Under the pieces are notes generated by a model, which ran no database searches, was not told the origin of the DNA, and worked only from the letters and a program-made list of their open reading frames with translations. 64,000 nt of DNA from Brachybacterium sp036311905. Lineage in GTDB: Bacteria; Actinomycetota; Actinomycetes; Actinomycetales; Dermabacteraceae. The stretch covers positions 1-64,000 of the forward strand of contig NZ_JAZDCH010000004.1 in NCBI RefSeq assembly GCF_036311905.1. The letters are read 5' to 3'. How positions within the stretch are numbered: the stretch's first letter is position 1; every line of letters starts with the position of its first letter. Made by a program: the position numbers and the translations under genes. Shown piece by piece: positions 42,555 through 50,483 of this stretch.

Positions 42555-44084
42555 GTGACCACCGCCCCCGTCGTCCCTTCCACCGCGCCCTCCGACGAGG
42601 TCCGCGTCCGGTTCTGCCCGAGCCCGACCGGCACTCCCCACGTCGGCCTCGTGCGCACCGCCCTGTTCAACTGGGCGCACGCCCGCCACCACGGCGGCAA
42701 GCTGATCTTCCGCATCGAGGACACCGACGCCGCCCGTGACAGCGAGGAGTCCTACCACCAGCTGCTCGAGGCCATGCGCTGGCTCGGCATCGACTGGGAT
42801 GAGGGGGTCGAGGTGGGCGGACCCGACGGCCCCTACCGCCAGTCCCAGCGCGGCGAGATCTACCAGGACGTCATCGCGAAGCTCAAGGACGCCGGGCACA
42901 TCTACGAGTCGTTCTCGACCGCCGAGGAGATCGCCGAGCGGCACCGCGCCGCCGGCCACGACCCGCAGCTCGGCTACGACGGCTACGACCGCGAGCTCAC
43001 CGAGGAGCAGAAGGCCGCCTTTCGTGCCGAGGGCCGCGAGCCCACCTGGCGCCTGCGCATGCCCGACGAGGACCTCAGCTTCGTGGACCTGGTGCGCGGC
43101 GAGATCACCTTCAAGGCCGGCTCCACCCCCGACTATGTCGTGGTGCGCGCCAACGGGCAGCCGCTCTACACCCTCGTCAACCCCGTCGACGACGCCCTCA
43201 TGCGCATCACCCATGTCCTGCGCGGGGAGGACCTGCTCTCCTCGACGCCGCGCCAGATCGCGCTCTACCGGGCCCTCATGGACGTCGGCGTCGCCGATCG
43301 CATCCCGCAGTTCGGTCACCTGCCGTACGTGATGGGGGAGGGCAACAAGAAGCTGTCCAAGCGGGATCCGGAGTCCAACCTGTTCCTCTACCGGGACCAG
43401 GGCTTCACCCCCGAGGGCATGGTCAACTACCTGGCCCTGCTCGGCTGGGGCTACAGCGCGGACCAGGACATCTTCTCCCGCGAGCAGTTCGTCGAGCGGT
43501 TCGACGCGTCCGACGTCAACCCCAACCCCGCGCGCGTGGACCGCAAGAAGGCGACGGCCATCAACGCCGACCACATCCGCCTCCTGCCCGAGGCCGAGTT
43601 CGTCGAGCGCCTCGTGCCCTACCTCCAGGCCGGCGGAGTCCTCGGCGACGTCGTCACGCCCGAGCAGCAGGCCCTGCTGGTCGCGGCCGCGCCGCTCGTG
43701 CAGACCCGGATGAACCTGCTCGGCGAGGCACCGGACCTGCTCCGCTTCCTCTTCGCCGCCGATGAGGACCTCGAGGTCCAGGACGAGGCCCTCGCGAAGA
43801 TCGGCGACGACCCCGTCGCGGTGCTCGAGCGGGCCATCGCCGAGATCGAGGCCGTGCCGGCGGACTCCTTCACCGCCGAGCTGCTCGAGCCGGCCCTGCG
43901 CCAGGCCATCGTCGAGGACATGGGCATCAAGCCGCGCCTCGCCTTCGGACCGCTGCGCAGCGCGATCTCCGGCCGTCGCATCTCGCCGCCTCTGTTCGAG
44001 TCGATGGAGCTGCTCGGCAAGCCCTCGAGCCTGACGCGCCTGCGGGCGCTGCGCGACCGGCTGAGCGCGGTGTCTCCGGAGTGA
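42555..44084 (+). CDS. gltX: Glutamyl-tRNA synthetase
   Basis: Class I aminoacyl-tRNA synthetase of 509 residues charging tRNA-Glu. The HIGH box reads HVGLVRTALFNWAHARH near residue 30 and the KMSKS box reads KLSKRD near 260, both normal variants for GltX. A Glu/Gln-specific domain and helical anticodon-binding C-terminus follow. The start is the GTG at 42555 after AGGAG. It lies directly before the tRNA-Gln and tRNA-Glu genes, an apt neighbourhood because many actinobacteria also charge tRNA-Gln with GltX and then amidate it. Confidence 0.97.
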   Translation: MTTAPVVPSTAPSDEVRVRFCPSPTGTPHVGLVRTALFNWAHARHHGGKLIFRIEDTDAARDSEESYHQLLEAMRWLGIDWDEGVEVGGPDGPYRQSQRGEIYQDVIAKLKDAGHIYESFSTAEEIAERHRAAGHDPQLGYDGYDRELTEEQKAAFRAEGREPTWRLRMPDEDLSFVDLVRGEITFKAGSTPDYVVVRANGQPLYTLVNPVDDALMRITHVLRGEDLLSSTPRQIALYRALMDVGVADRIPQFGHLPYVMGEGNKKLSKRDPESNLFLYRDQGFTPEGMVNYLALLGWGYSADQDIFSREQFVERFDASDVNPNPARVDRKKATAINADHIRLLPEAEFVERLVPYLQAGGVLGDVVTPEQQALLVAAAPLVQTRMNLLGEAPDLLRFLFAADEDLEVQDEALAKIGDDPVAVLERAIAEIEAVPADSFTAELLEPALRQAIVEDMGIKPRLAFGPLRSAISGRRISPPLFESMELLGKPSSLTRLRALRDRLSAVSPE

Positions 44085-44096
44085 ACCGACGGTGAC

Positions 44097-44143
44097 GCGA
44101 GGGGGTGCCGAGCCTCACAGCCCGAAAGGCCCCTCTCGCTTTG
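44097..44143 (+). terminator. gltX terminator
   Basis: GCGAGGGGG (44097-44105) pairs with CCCC-T-CTCGC (44130-44139), one base bulged, followed by TTT. It ends the gltX transcript just upstream of the tRNA promoter, whose -35 begins at 44141. Confidence 0.6.
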
Positions 44144-44169
44144 CCCCTCCGGCCGCGAGCCGCTAATGT
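44141..44169 (+). promoter_or_regulatory. Promoter of the tRNA-Gln/Glu/Glu operon
   Basis: TTGCCC (44141-44146), a 17-base spacer, and TAATGT (44164-44169) give optimal spacing and good consensus matches. Transcription would begin near 44176, leaving a precursor leader of about 88 bases before tRNA-Gln. Confidence 0.6.
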
Positions 44170-44263
44170 TGTACCTCGGTACGGCACCGCGGGAGATCGC
44201 GAACCGGAGGGCTCCAGAGGGGCCCGAAGGTCCGGGAAACACCTCGGAATCGTGCTCTCACCA

Positions 44264-44335
44264 TGGGGTATGGTGTAATTGGCAACACAACGGTTTCTGG
44301 TACCGTCATTCTAGGTTCGAGTCCTGGTACCCCAG
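44264..44335 (+). tRNA. tRNA-Gln (anticodon CTG)
   Basis: 72-base cloverleaf. Acceptor TGGGGTA pairs with TACCCCA, with discriminator G. The D arm is GTG...CAC. The anticodon stem ACGGT/ACCGT encloses loop TTCTGGT, giving anticodon CTG. The T loop is TTCGAGT. The CCA end is not encoded. First of three tRNA genes in one transcript. Confidence 0.93.
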
Positions 44336-44370
44336 CGCTGAACGTCTCCTTCGGGAGATGGACAGTCCGC

Positions 44371-44443
44371 GCCCCGTTCGTCTAGCGGCCTAGGACGTCG
44401 CCCTCTCACGGCGGTAACACCGGTTCAAATCCGGTACGGGGTA
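44371..44443 (+). tRNA. tRNA-Glu (anticodon CTC), copy 1
   Basis: 73-base cloverleaf. Acceptor GCCCCGT pairs with ACGGGGT (first pair G-U), with discriminator A. The anticodon loop CTCTCAC gives CTC, and the T loop is TTCAAAT. The CCA end is not encoded. It differs from copy 2 by one base in the D arm (T here, C in copy 2). Confidence 0.95.
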
Positions 44444-44469
44444 CGAGCGAGATCCTCGGATCTCGCGGC

Positions 44470-44542
44470 GCCCCGTTCGTCTAGCGGCCCAGGACGTCGC
44501 CCTCTCACGGCGGTAACACCGGTTCAAATCCGGTACGGGGTA
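44470..44542 (+). tRNA. tRNA-Glu (anticodon CTC), copy 2
   Basis: Same structure as copy 1, 26 bases further downstream, with a single T-to-C difference in the D arm. It is followed within seven bases by the operon terminator. Confidence 0.95.
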
Positions 44543-44548
44543 CGGACA

Positions 44549-44585
44549 AGGAGTCGATGCCACTGGCATCGGCTCCTTTTTCTTT
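44549..44585 (+). terminator. Intrinsic terminator of the tRNA operon
   Basis: AGGAGTCGATGCC (44549-44561) pairs with GGCATCGGCTCCT (44565-44577) with one T-G pair and a 3-base loop, followed by TTTTCTTT. This is a textbook rho-independent terminator. Confidence 0.88.
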
Positions 44586-44619
44586 GCGCTCATTGCGCTT
44601 GCTGCGCTCGTTGCTCTCT
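44584..44619 (+). repeat. Four degenerate 9-base tandem repeats
   Basis: TTGCGCTCA, TTGCGCTTG, CTGCGCTCG and TTGCTCTCT follow one another directly after the tRNA terminator. Their role is unknown. The gap to the next gene holds nothing else recognisable apart from a -10 at 44719. Confidence 0.6.
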
Positions 44620-44730
44620 CGGCCCTCGTCGGTCGTCGCGAAAGCTCAGTCCTCACGGTTCGCGCAGTTCCCCTCCGCGTCCTTCCCGATCCGCGTTCCC
44701 CGCGCAGGTCATCCGGAGTATCGTCGGGAC

Positions 44731-45549
44731 ATGACGAACACCTCACCGCCGAGAGTGACCGTAGGCCTCGCCGATGCCGAGGAGTCCGACCTCGCCGTCC
44801 GCTGGGCGGCCCGGCACGCACAGCACATCGGAGGCACCCTCCACCTCCTCCACGCCTTCATGTGGACCGAGCTCGACGTCGACACCGACCCGATCCCCGG
44901 GATGGTCGGCTCCGGCATCCGCCAGGCCGCCCAGACCCTCGTGAAGGAAGCCGTCGCGATCGCCCGCGCCGAGGTGCCCGATCTCGAGATCACCTCCGAG
45001 GTGGTCGACGGCAACGCCGTGCCCGTCCTCGTGGCCGGCAGCACGGGCTCCGAGGTCATGGTCGTGGGCGGTCGGGGCTTGGGACGGCTCATGACCCTCG
45101 TCGTCGGCTCGAAGAGCCTCGCCCTCGCCGCCCGCGCGCACTGCCCCGTCGTGGTCGTCCGCGGGCATCTGGGGGAGGAGGGGCCGATCGGCGTGGTCTA
45201 CGACGGCACCACCGCCGTCGCCCTCGAACGCGCCGCGGATCTCGCCGCCGCCTATGACCGGGACCTCCACCTGATCCTGCGGGCGGACACCGCCGCCGAT
45301 GCCGCCGAGTCGATCAGGGTCGAGGTCGCCGAGCGCCTCGCGCTGAGACATCCCGGCGTGTTCGTGCGCGGGGTCACCGTCGCCGCGACCGAGAGCGCGA
45401 AGGAGCTGATCCGGGCCAGCGAGGATGCGGCGCTCATCGTCGTCGCGGGAGAGCACGCCAAGGGACCCGACGGGCCGATCTCCGCGCCGCGTCGCCTCGT
45501 GACGGTGCTGCGCTATGCGCACGCACCGGTGTGGATCGAACGAGCCTGA
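44731..45549 (+). CDS. Universal stress protein, tandem UspA domains
   Basis: Cytosolic 272-residue protein with two UspA-type domains. The first (residues about 1-150) keeps the ATP-binding pattern G-2x-G-9x-G-S (GGRGLGRLMTLVVGS near residue 115). The second (about 155-272) has the fold signature but lacks the glycine pattern, so it is probably a non-binding partner domain. TATCGT at 44719-44724 ends six bases before the ATG, predicting a leaderless transcript. Homologues are commonly induced in hypoxia or dormancy, but no DosR box is seen upstream here, only a lone GGGAC. Confidence 0.88.
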   Translation: MTNTSPPRVTVGLADAEESDLAVRWAARHAQHIGGTLHLLHAFMWTELDVDTDPIPGMVGSGIRQAAQTLVKEAVAIARAEVPDLEITSEVVDGNAVPVLVAGSTGSEVMVVGGRGLGRLMTLVVGSKSLALAARAHCPVVVVRGHLGEEGPIGVVYDGTTAVALERAADLAAAYDRDLHLILRADTAADAAESIRVEVAERLALRHPGVFVRGVTVAATESAKELIRASEDAALIVVAGEHAKGPDGPISAPRRLVTVLRYAHAPVWIERA

Positions 45550-45597
45550 CCCGATACCGGGACGCTCGCTCGGTCCGCCGTCACATCGCGGCGGCGA

Positions 45598-46332
45598 TCA
45601 GCCGCCCGCGCGGCGCAGCAGCTCGGTGAGGTGATTGGCGGAGCTCATCACCGAGGCGGCGTGCAGGCGCCCCGGCTGCCGCGTGAGACGCTCGATCGGC
45701 CCCGAGATGCTCAGCGCCGCGACGACCCGGCCGTTCGGGCCGCGCACCGGGGCGGAGACGGAGCCGACGCCCGGTTCGCGCTCCCCGATGGACTGCGCCC
45801 AGCCGCGCCGGCGCACGGCGGACAGCTGCGTGGCGGTGAAGCGCGCGCCGAGCAGCCCGCGGTGGAGCCGGTCCGGCTCCTCCCAGGCGAGCAGGATCTG
45901 CGCGGCGGAGCCCGCCTTCATGGTGAGGGTCGACCCCATGGGGACGGAGTCCCGCAGGCCGATGGGGCGCTCGGCCGCGGCCACGCAGATGCGGTGGTCG
46001 CCCTGGCGCCGGTAGAGCTGGGCGGACTCCCCGGTGTGGTCCCGGAGCGCCGCCAGCACGGGGCCGGCGGCCGCGAGCAGACGGTCCTCGCCGGCGGCCG
46101 CGGCGAGCTCGCCGAGGCGCGGACCGAGGATGAAGCGGCCCTGCATGTCGCGGGCGACCAGATGGTGAAACTCGAGGGCGACGGCGAGGCGGTGGGCGGT
46201 GGGGCGCGCGAGACCGGTCGACTGCACGAGCTGGGCCAGGGTCGCGGGGCCCGCCTCGAGGGCGCCGAGCACGACGGCGGCCTTGTCGAGCACGCCCACG
46301 CCGCTGCCGTTCTCCTCCGGGGTGTTGTCCAT
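45598..46332 (-). CDS. IclR-family regulator, LtbR/NdgR type
   Basis: DNA-binding regulator of 244 residues. The winged helix-turn-helix lies at about residues 14-75 (KAAVVLGALEAGPATLAQL, then GLARPTAHRLAVALE), and the IclR effector domain follows. Size and position, divergent from leuCD, match LtbR of corynebacteria and NdgR of streptomycetes, which control leucine and other branched-chain genes. CAATAT on the minus strand (46344-46339) ends six bases before the ATG, so the gene is leaderless; a palindrome at 46346-46364 sits just upstream of that -10, implying autoregulation. A longer in-frame start at 46473 would cross the palindrome and is rejected. Confidence 0.88.
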   Translation of the reverse strand: MDNTPEENGSGVGVLDKAAVVLGALEAGPATLAQLVQSTGLARPTAHRLAVALEFHHLVARDMQGRFILGPRLGELAAAAGEDRLLAAAGPVLAALRDHTGESAQLYRRQGDHRICVAAAERPIGLRDSVPMGSTLTMKAGSAAQILLAWEEPDRLHRGLLGARFTATQLSAVRRRGWAQSIGEREPGVGSVSAPVRGPNGRVVAALSISGPIERLTRQPGRLHAASVMSSANHLTELLRRAGG

Positions 46333-46345
46333 GCTCCGATATTGC

Positions 46346-46364
46346 CGTCTTATTCCCTGAGACG
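46346..46364. promoter_or_regulatory. Candidate operator between iclR and leuC
   Basis: CGTCTTA-TTCCC-TGAGACG is a 7-base inverted repeat with one mismatch. Its core GTCT-N9-AGAC matches, in half-sites and spacing, the site at 16598-16614 ahead of ilvC. It overlaps the spacer of the regulator's own promoter and lies 107 bases before leuC. Confidence 0.55.
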
Positions 46365-46471
46365 CAAGTGCAGGGGTCTCCCCGTCGGATGACGATGGTC
46401 GGGCGCTCGCACCCCGAGCGCGTTCCAGCAGGCGGACACGTCCCCGACCCCGGGGGCAGGGAAGGATCGAC

Positions 46472-47884
46472 ATGGCGGGGACTCTCGCGGAGAAGGTCTG
46501 GGCGGATCACGTGGTCCGTCGCGGAGACAACGGGGAGCCGGACCTGCTCTACATCGACCTCCAGCTCCTGCACGAGGTGACCAGCCCCCAGGCCTTCGAC
46601 GGCCTGCGGCAGGAGGGGCGCAGCCCCCGTCGTCTCGACCAGCAGCTCGCGACCGAGGACCACAACACCCCCACGATCGACATCGACAAGCCGATCGCGG
46701 ACCTCACCTCGCGCACGCAGATCGACACCCTGCGCCGCAACGCCGAGGAGTTCGGCGTGCGCATCCATTCCCTCGGGGACAAGGACCAGGGCATCGTCCA
46801 CGTCGTGGGACCGCAGCTGGGCCTGACCATGCCCGGCATCACCGTCGTGTGCGGCGACTCCCACACCTCGACCCACGGCGCCTTCGGGGCACTCGCCTTC
46901 GGCATCGGCACCTCCGAGGTCGAGCACGTGCTCGCCACGCAGACCCTGCCGCTGAAGCCCTTCCGCACCATGGCCGTCACCGTGAACGGCTCGCTGCGCC
47001 CCGGCGTGACCGCGAAGGACATCATCCTCGCCGTCATCGCGAAGATCGGAACCGGCGGCGGCGCGGGCTACGTGCTCGAGTACCGCGGCGAAGCCATTCG
47101 CGCCCTCTCCATGGAGGGCCGCATGACCATCTGCAACATGTCCATCGAGGCCGGCGCCCGCGCGGGCATGATCGCCCCCGACGAGACCACCTTCGAGTAC
47201 GTGAAAGGCCGCCCCCACGCCCCCCGCGGCGCGGACTGGGACGAGGCCGTCGCCTACTGGCGGACCCTGCGCAGCGACGACGACGCCGTCTTCGACACCG
47301 AGGTGATCATCGACGCCGACGAGCTCGAGCCCTTCGTCACCTGGGGCACGAACCCCGGCCAGGGCCTGCCGCTCTCCGCGACCGTCCCCGCCCCCGAGGA
47401 CTTCACCGACGACACCTCGCGCACCGCCGCCGAGAACGCGCTGACCTACATGGATCTGGTCCCCGGCACCCCGCTGAAGGACATCAAGGTCGACACCGTG
47501 TTCATGGGCTCGTGCACCAACGGGCGCATCGAGGACCTCCGCGCCTTCGCCGAGACGATCAAGGGGCGGAGCAAGCACCCCGAGGTGCGGGTGCTGGTCG
47601 TCCCCGGCTCCGCCCGCGTGCGGATCCAGGCCGAGCAGGAGGGTCTGGACCAGGTGTTCCTCGACTTCGGCGCCGAGTGGCGTCAGGCCGGCTGCTCCAT
47701 GTGCCTGGGCATGAACCCCGATCAGCTCAAGCCCGGCGAGCGAGCCGCCTCGACCTCCAACCGCAACTTCGAGGGCCGGCAGGGCAAGGGCGGTCGCACG
47801 CACCTGGTGTCCCCGGTGGTCGCCGCCGCGACCGCCGTGCGCGGCACCCTCTCGTCGCCGTCCGACCTGCTGACCAACGCCTGA
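46472..47884 (+). CDS. leuC: 3-isopropylmalate dehydratase large subunit
   Basis: Aconitase-type [4Fe-4S] enzyme subunit isomerising 2- to 3-isopropylmalate in leucine synthesis, and citramalate in the CimA route. The 470-residue protein has cluster cysteines in GSCTNGRIEDL near residue 347 and AGCSMCLGMNPDQLKPGER near 408, and the active-site stretch CGDSHTSTHGAFGALAFGIG near 127. The ATG at 46472 follows GGGAAGGA. leuD begins ten bases after the stop. Confidence 0.97.
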   Translation: MAGTLAEKVWADHVVRRGDNGEPDLLYIDLQLLHEVTSPQAFDGLRQEGRSPRRLDQQLATEDHNTPTIDIDKPIADLTSRTQIDTLRRNAEEFGVRIHSLGDKDQGIVHVVGPQLGLTMPGITVVCGDSHTSTHGAFGALAFGIGTSEVEHVLATQTLPLKPFRTMAVTVNGSLRPGVTAKDIILAVIAKIGTGGGAGYVLEYRGEAIRALSMEGRMTICNMSIEAGARAGMIAPDETTFEYVKGRPHAPRGADWDEAVAYWRTLRSDDDAVFDTEVIIDADELEPFVTWGTNPGQGLPLSATVPAPEDFTDDTSRTAAENALTYMDLVPGTPLKDIKVDTVFMGSCTNGRIEDLRAFAETIKGRSKHPEVRVLVVPGSARVRIQAEQEGLDQVFLDFGAEWRQAGCSMCLGMNPDQLKPGERAASTSNRNFEGRQGKGGRTHLVSPVVAAATAVRGTLSSPSDLLTNA

Positions 47885-47894
47885 GGAGCCCGCC

Positions 47895-48509
47895 ATGGAA
47901 GCTTTCACCACCCATACCGGCATCGGCGTCCCGCTGCGCCGCAGCAATGTCGACACCGACCAGATCATCCCCGCCGTCTACCTCAAGCGGGTCACGAAGA
48001 CCGGCTTCGACGACGGCCTCTTCAACGCCTGGCGCAGCAACGATCCCGACTTCGTGCTGAACCGCGAGCCCTACTCGCGGGGCTCCGTGCTCGTGGCGGG
48101 CCCCGACTTCGGCACAGGCTCCTCCCGCGAGCACGCCGTCTGGGCGCTGCGCGACTACGGCTTCAAGGCCGTCCTCTCGAGCCGCTTCGCGGACATCTTC
48201 CGCGGCAACGCGGGCAAGCAGGGCCTGGTCGCGGGAGTCCTCGCCCAGGACGACATCGAGCAGCTGTGGAAGATCCTCGAGGAGGCCCCGGGCACCGAGG
48301 TGACCGTGGACCTCGAGGCGCGCCAGGTGCGCGCCGGCGATGCGGTCTTCCGCTTCGAGATCGACGACTACACCCGCTGGCGCCTGATGGAGGGGCTGGA
48401 CGACATCGGCCTCACCCTCCGCCACGAGGAGGACATCACCGCGTTCGAGGCGAAGCGCCCCTCGTGGATGCCGAAGACGCTCCCGGCCCGGACCGCCGAC
48501 ACGGAGTGA
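47895..48509 (+). CDS. leuD: 3-isopropylmalate dehydratase small subunit
   Basis: Swivelling small subunit that completes isopropylmalate isomerase with LeuC. The 204-residue product has the conserved NVDTDQIIPAVYLKRV near residue 18 and GPDFGTGSSREHAVWALRDYG near 73. It forms a two-gene operon with leuC. Confidence 0.97.
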   Translation: MEAFTTHTGIGVPLRRSNVDTDQIIPAVYLKRVTKTGFDDGLFNAWRSNDPDFVLNREPYSRGSVLVAGPDFGTGSSREHAVWALRDYGFKAVLSSRFADIFRGNAGKQGLVAGVLAQDDIEQLWKILEEAPGTEVTVDLEARQVRAGDAVFRFEIDDYTRWRLMEGLDDIGLTLRHEEDITAFEAKRPSWMPKTLPARTADTE

Positions 48510-48548
48510 TCCTCTCCCGGAGGTCGGGGGCGGGCCAGGGCGCTCCGG

Positions 48549-48606
48549 TATGGTGTGCCGGTCAGACCCGGGTGCCTGGGCACCCGACCTCCGAGGACAG
48601 GACACC
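48549..48606 (+). promoter_or_regulatory. murA promoter and 5' UTR hairpin
   Basis: TATGGT at 48549-48554 is a plausible -10, with transcription starting near 48561. The roughly 46-base leader holds a small hairpin (GGGTGCC-TG-GGCACCC, 48570-48585) and the ribosome-site-like AGGACAGGA before the ATG at 48607. Weaker inverted repeats between 48519 and 48595 may also end the leuCD transcript. Confidence 0.4.
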
Positions 48607-49923
48607 ATGAGCTCGACTTTCCATGTGCGCGGCGGACGGCCGCTCGACGGCGAGATCACCGTCCGCGGAGCGAAGAACCTCGTCTCCAAGGCGATGGTGG
48701 CGGCGCTGCTCGGCGAGGCCCCCAGCGTGCTGCACTCGGTCCCGGACATCCGTGACGTCCAGATCGTCTCCCAGCTGCTCTCGATCCACGGGGTGAAGGT
48801 CGAGCGCGACGTGGAGGGCGGCGTCCTGCGCATGGACCCGTCCAACGTGGAGCGTGCCCACGCCGCGGAGATCGACGCCCATGCGGGCAGCTCCCGCATA
48901 CCGATCCTCTTCTGCGGCCCGCTCCTGCACCGTCTCGGCGAGGCGATCATCCCCGACCTCGGCGGCTGCCGCATCGGCGACCGGCCCATCAACTACCACC
49001 TCGACGTGCTGCGCAGCTTCGGCGCCGAGGTCGACAAGCGCGAGCTGGGCATCTACATCACCGCCCCGAACGGCCTGCACGGCACGACCATCAACCTCGA
49101 GTACCCGAGCGTCGGGGCGACCGAGCAGGTGCTGCTGACCGCGGTCCGCGCCGAGGGCATCACCGTCCTCACCAACGCCGCGGTCGAGCCCGAGATCGAG
49201 GACCTCATCTCGGTGCTGCAGAAGATGGGCGCGCTCATCACCCTGCAGACCGACCGCACCATCACCATCGAGGGCGTCGCCCACCTCGGCGGCTACGAGC
49301 ACGTGGCCCTCCCGGATCGCATCGAGGCGGCCTCGTGGGCCTGCGCGGCCCTGGTCACCAAGGGGTCCGTGTTCGTGCGCGGGGCGCAGCAGAAGCCGAT
49401 GTCGACCTTCCTGAACACCTTCCGGAAGATCGGCGGCGGCCTCGACATCACCGAGGCCGGCATCCACTTCTTCCACCCCGGCACTCCGCTGCGGGCGATC
49501 GCGGTCGAGACCGACGTCCACCCCGGCCTGATGACCGACTGGCAGCAGCCGCTCGTGGTCGCGTTGACCCAGGCCGACGGCATCTCGATCATCCACGAGA
49601 CGGTCTACGAGAACCGGCTCGGCTTCACCTCGGCGCTCAACGACATGGGCGCCCACATCCAGGTGTACCGCGAGTGCCTCGGCGGGTCCTCCTGCCGTTT
49701 CGGCCGCCGCAACTTCAACCACTCCGCCGTGATCTCCGGCCCCAAGCCGTTGCGCGGGGAGGAGATCACCGTGCCCGACCTCCGCGGCGGGTTCTCGTAC
49801 CTGATCGCCGCCCTCGGGGCCGAGGGCGTGTCCACCATCCACGGCATCGACCTGATCGACCGCGGCTACGAGTCCTTCCGCGACAAGCTGACGGCGCTCG
49901 GCGCCGAGTTCTGGGAGAAGTGA
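48607..49923 (+). CDS. murA: UDP-N-acetylglucosamine 1-carboxyvinyltransferase
   Basis: First committed enzyme of peptidoglycan synthesis, transferring enolpyruvate to UDP-GlcNAc. The 438-residue protein has the EPSP-synthase fold, RGAKNLVSKAM with the conserved Lys near residue 23, and GGCRIGDRPINYH where Cys121 corresponds to the catalytic, fosfomycin-reactive cysteine of E. coli MurA; mycobacterial enzymes have Asp there. Fosfomycin sensitivity at the target level is therefore predicted. The ATG at 48607 is preferred to one at 48550 that would precede the transcript start. Confidence 0.93.
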   Translation: MSSTFHVRGGRPLDGEITVRGAKNLVSKAMVAALLGEAPSVLHSVPDIRDVQIVSQLLSIHGVKVERDVEGGVLRMDPSNVERAHAAEIDAHAGSSRIPILFCGPLLHRLGEAIIPDLGGCRIGDRPINYHLDVLRSFGAEVDKRELGIYITAPNGLHGTTINLEYPSVGATEQVLLTAVRAEGITVLTNAAVEPEIEDLISVLQKMGALITLQTDRTITIEGVAHLGGYEHVALPDRIEAASWACAALVTKGSVFVRGAQQKPMSTFLNTFRKIGGGLDITEAGIHFFHPGTPLRAIAVETDVHPGLMTDWQQPLVVALTQADGISIIHETVYENRLGFTSALNDMGAHIQVYRECLGGSSCRFGRRNFNHSAVISGPKPLRGEEITVPDLRGGFSYLIAALGAEGVSTIHGIDLIDRGYESFRDKLTALGAEFWEK

Positions 49924-49927
49924 CCTG

Positions 49928-50482
49928 ATGACCCTCGACGGCTCCCGCGGCGCGGCCGGCTCGCTGGCCCTGCGCGACATCCCGATCCCCGACTACTGCG
50001 ATGTGGTGATCGTCCCCACCCGCGGGGTCGAGGAGTCGGATCCGCGGGTGTGGGCCGAGGCGATCTTCTCCCACGAGAACACGCCGCTGTCGAAGCGGGG
50101 GATGCTCGCGTTGCGCGACGAGGCGATCCGCCTCTTCGACATGGTGCCGCCGCCGGAGAAGGACTTCGTGGCCGACGAGGTGGTGGGCTCGGAGGCGCTG
50201 ATCAAGGACGACGACGCGAACCTGCAGGTCCGCATCGGGATCGCCCTGCTGCCCGGCGGGGACCTGCTCCAGGTCACCACCGCCGTGAAGTACCGCTCGG
50301 TGCGGGGCCGCATCGCCTTCGCCCCTCGTCGGCTGATGCATGCCGCGGCGGTCAACACCCTCGCCCGTCGGGCGCCGACGACGCTGCGCCGCCGGACCGT
50401 CACGTCGACCTCGACGGTCCGCCACCTCACCGGTCAGGCGACCCGCAAGGCCCTCGGCCGCTCCACCGCCACGGAGGACTGA
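49928..50482 (+). CDS. Conserved hypothetical protein, DUF2867-like
   Basis: A 184-residue cytosolic protein between murA and an acyltransferase gene. The N-terminal part (LRDIPIPDYCDVVIVPT, then DPRVWAEAIF) and the central strands (LQVRIGIALLPGGDLLQVTTAVKY) resemble DUF2867, whose members are uncharacterised. The C-terminal 50 residues are strongly basic (RRAPTTLRRRTV). The ATG lies four bases after the murA stop, and plsC begins one base after its stop, so it is probably co-transcribed with both. I infer no function. Confidence 0.55.
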   Translation: MTLDGSRGAAGSLALRDIPIPDYCDVVIVPTRGVEESDPRVWAEAIFSHENTPLSKRGMLALRDEAIRLFDMVPPPEKDFVADEVVGSEALIKDDDANLQVRIGIALLPGGDLLQVTTAVKYRSVRGRIAFAPRRLMHAAAVNTLARRAPTTLRRRTVTSTSTVRHLTGQATRKALGRSTATED

Positions 50483-50483
50483 C

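Noticed and set aside
46365..46471. Leucine-rich leader peptide ahead of leuC
   Set aside because: Short frames in the gap contain no run of leucine codons and no terminator precedes leuC.
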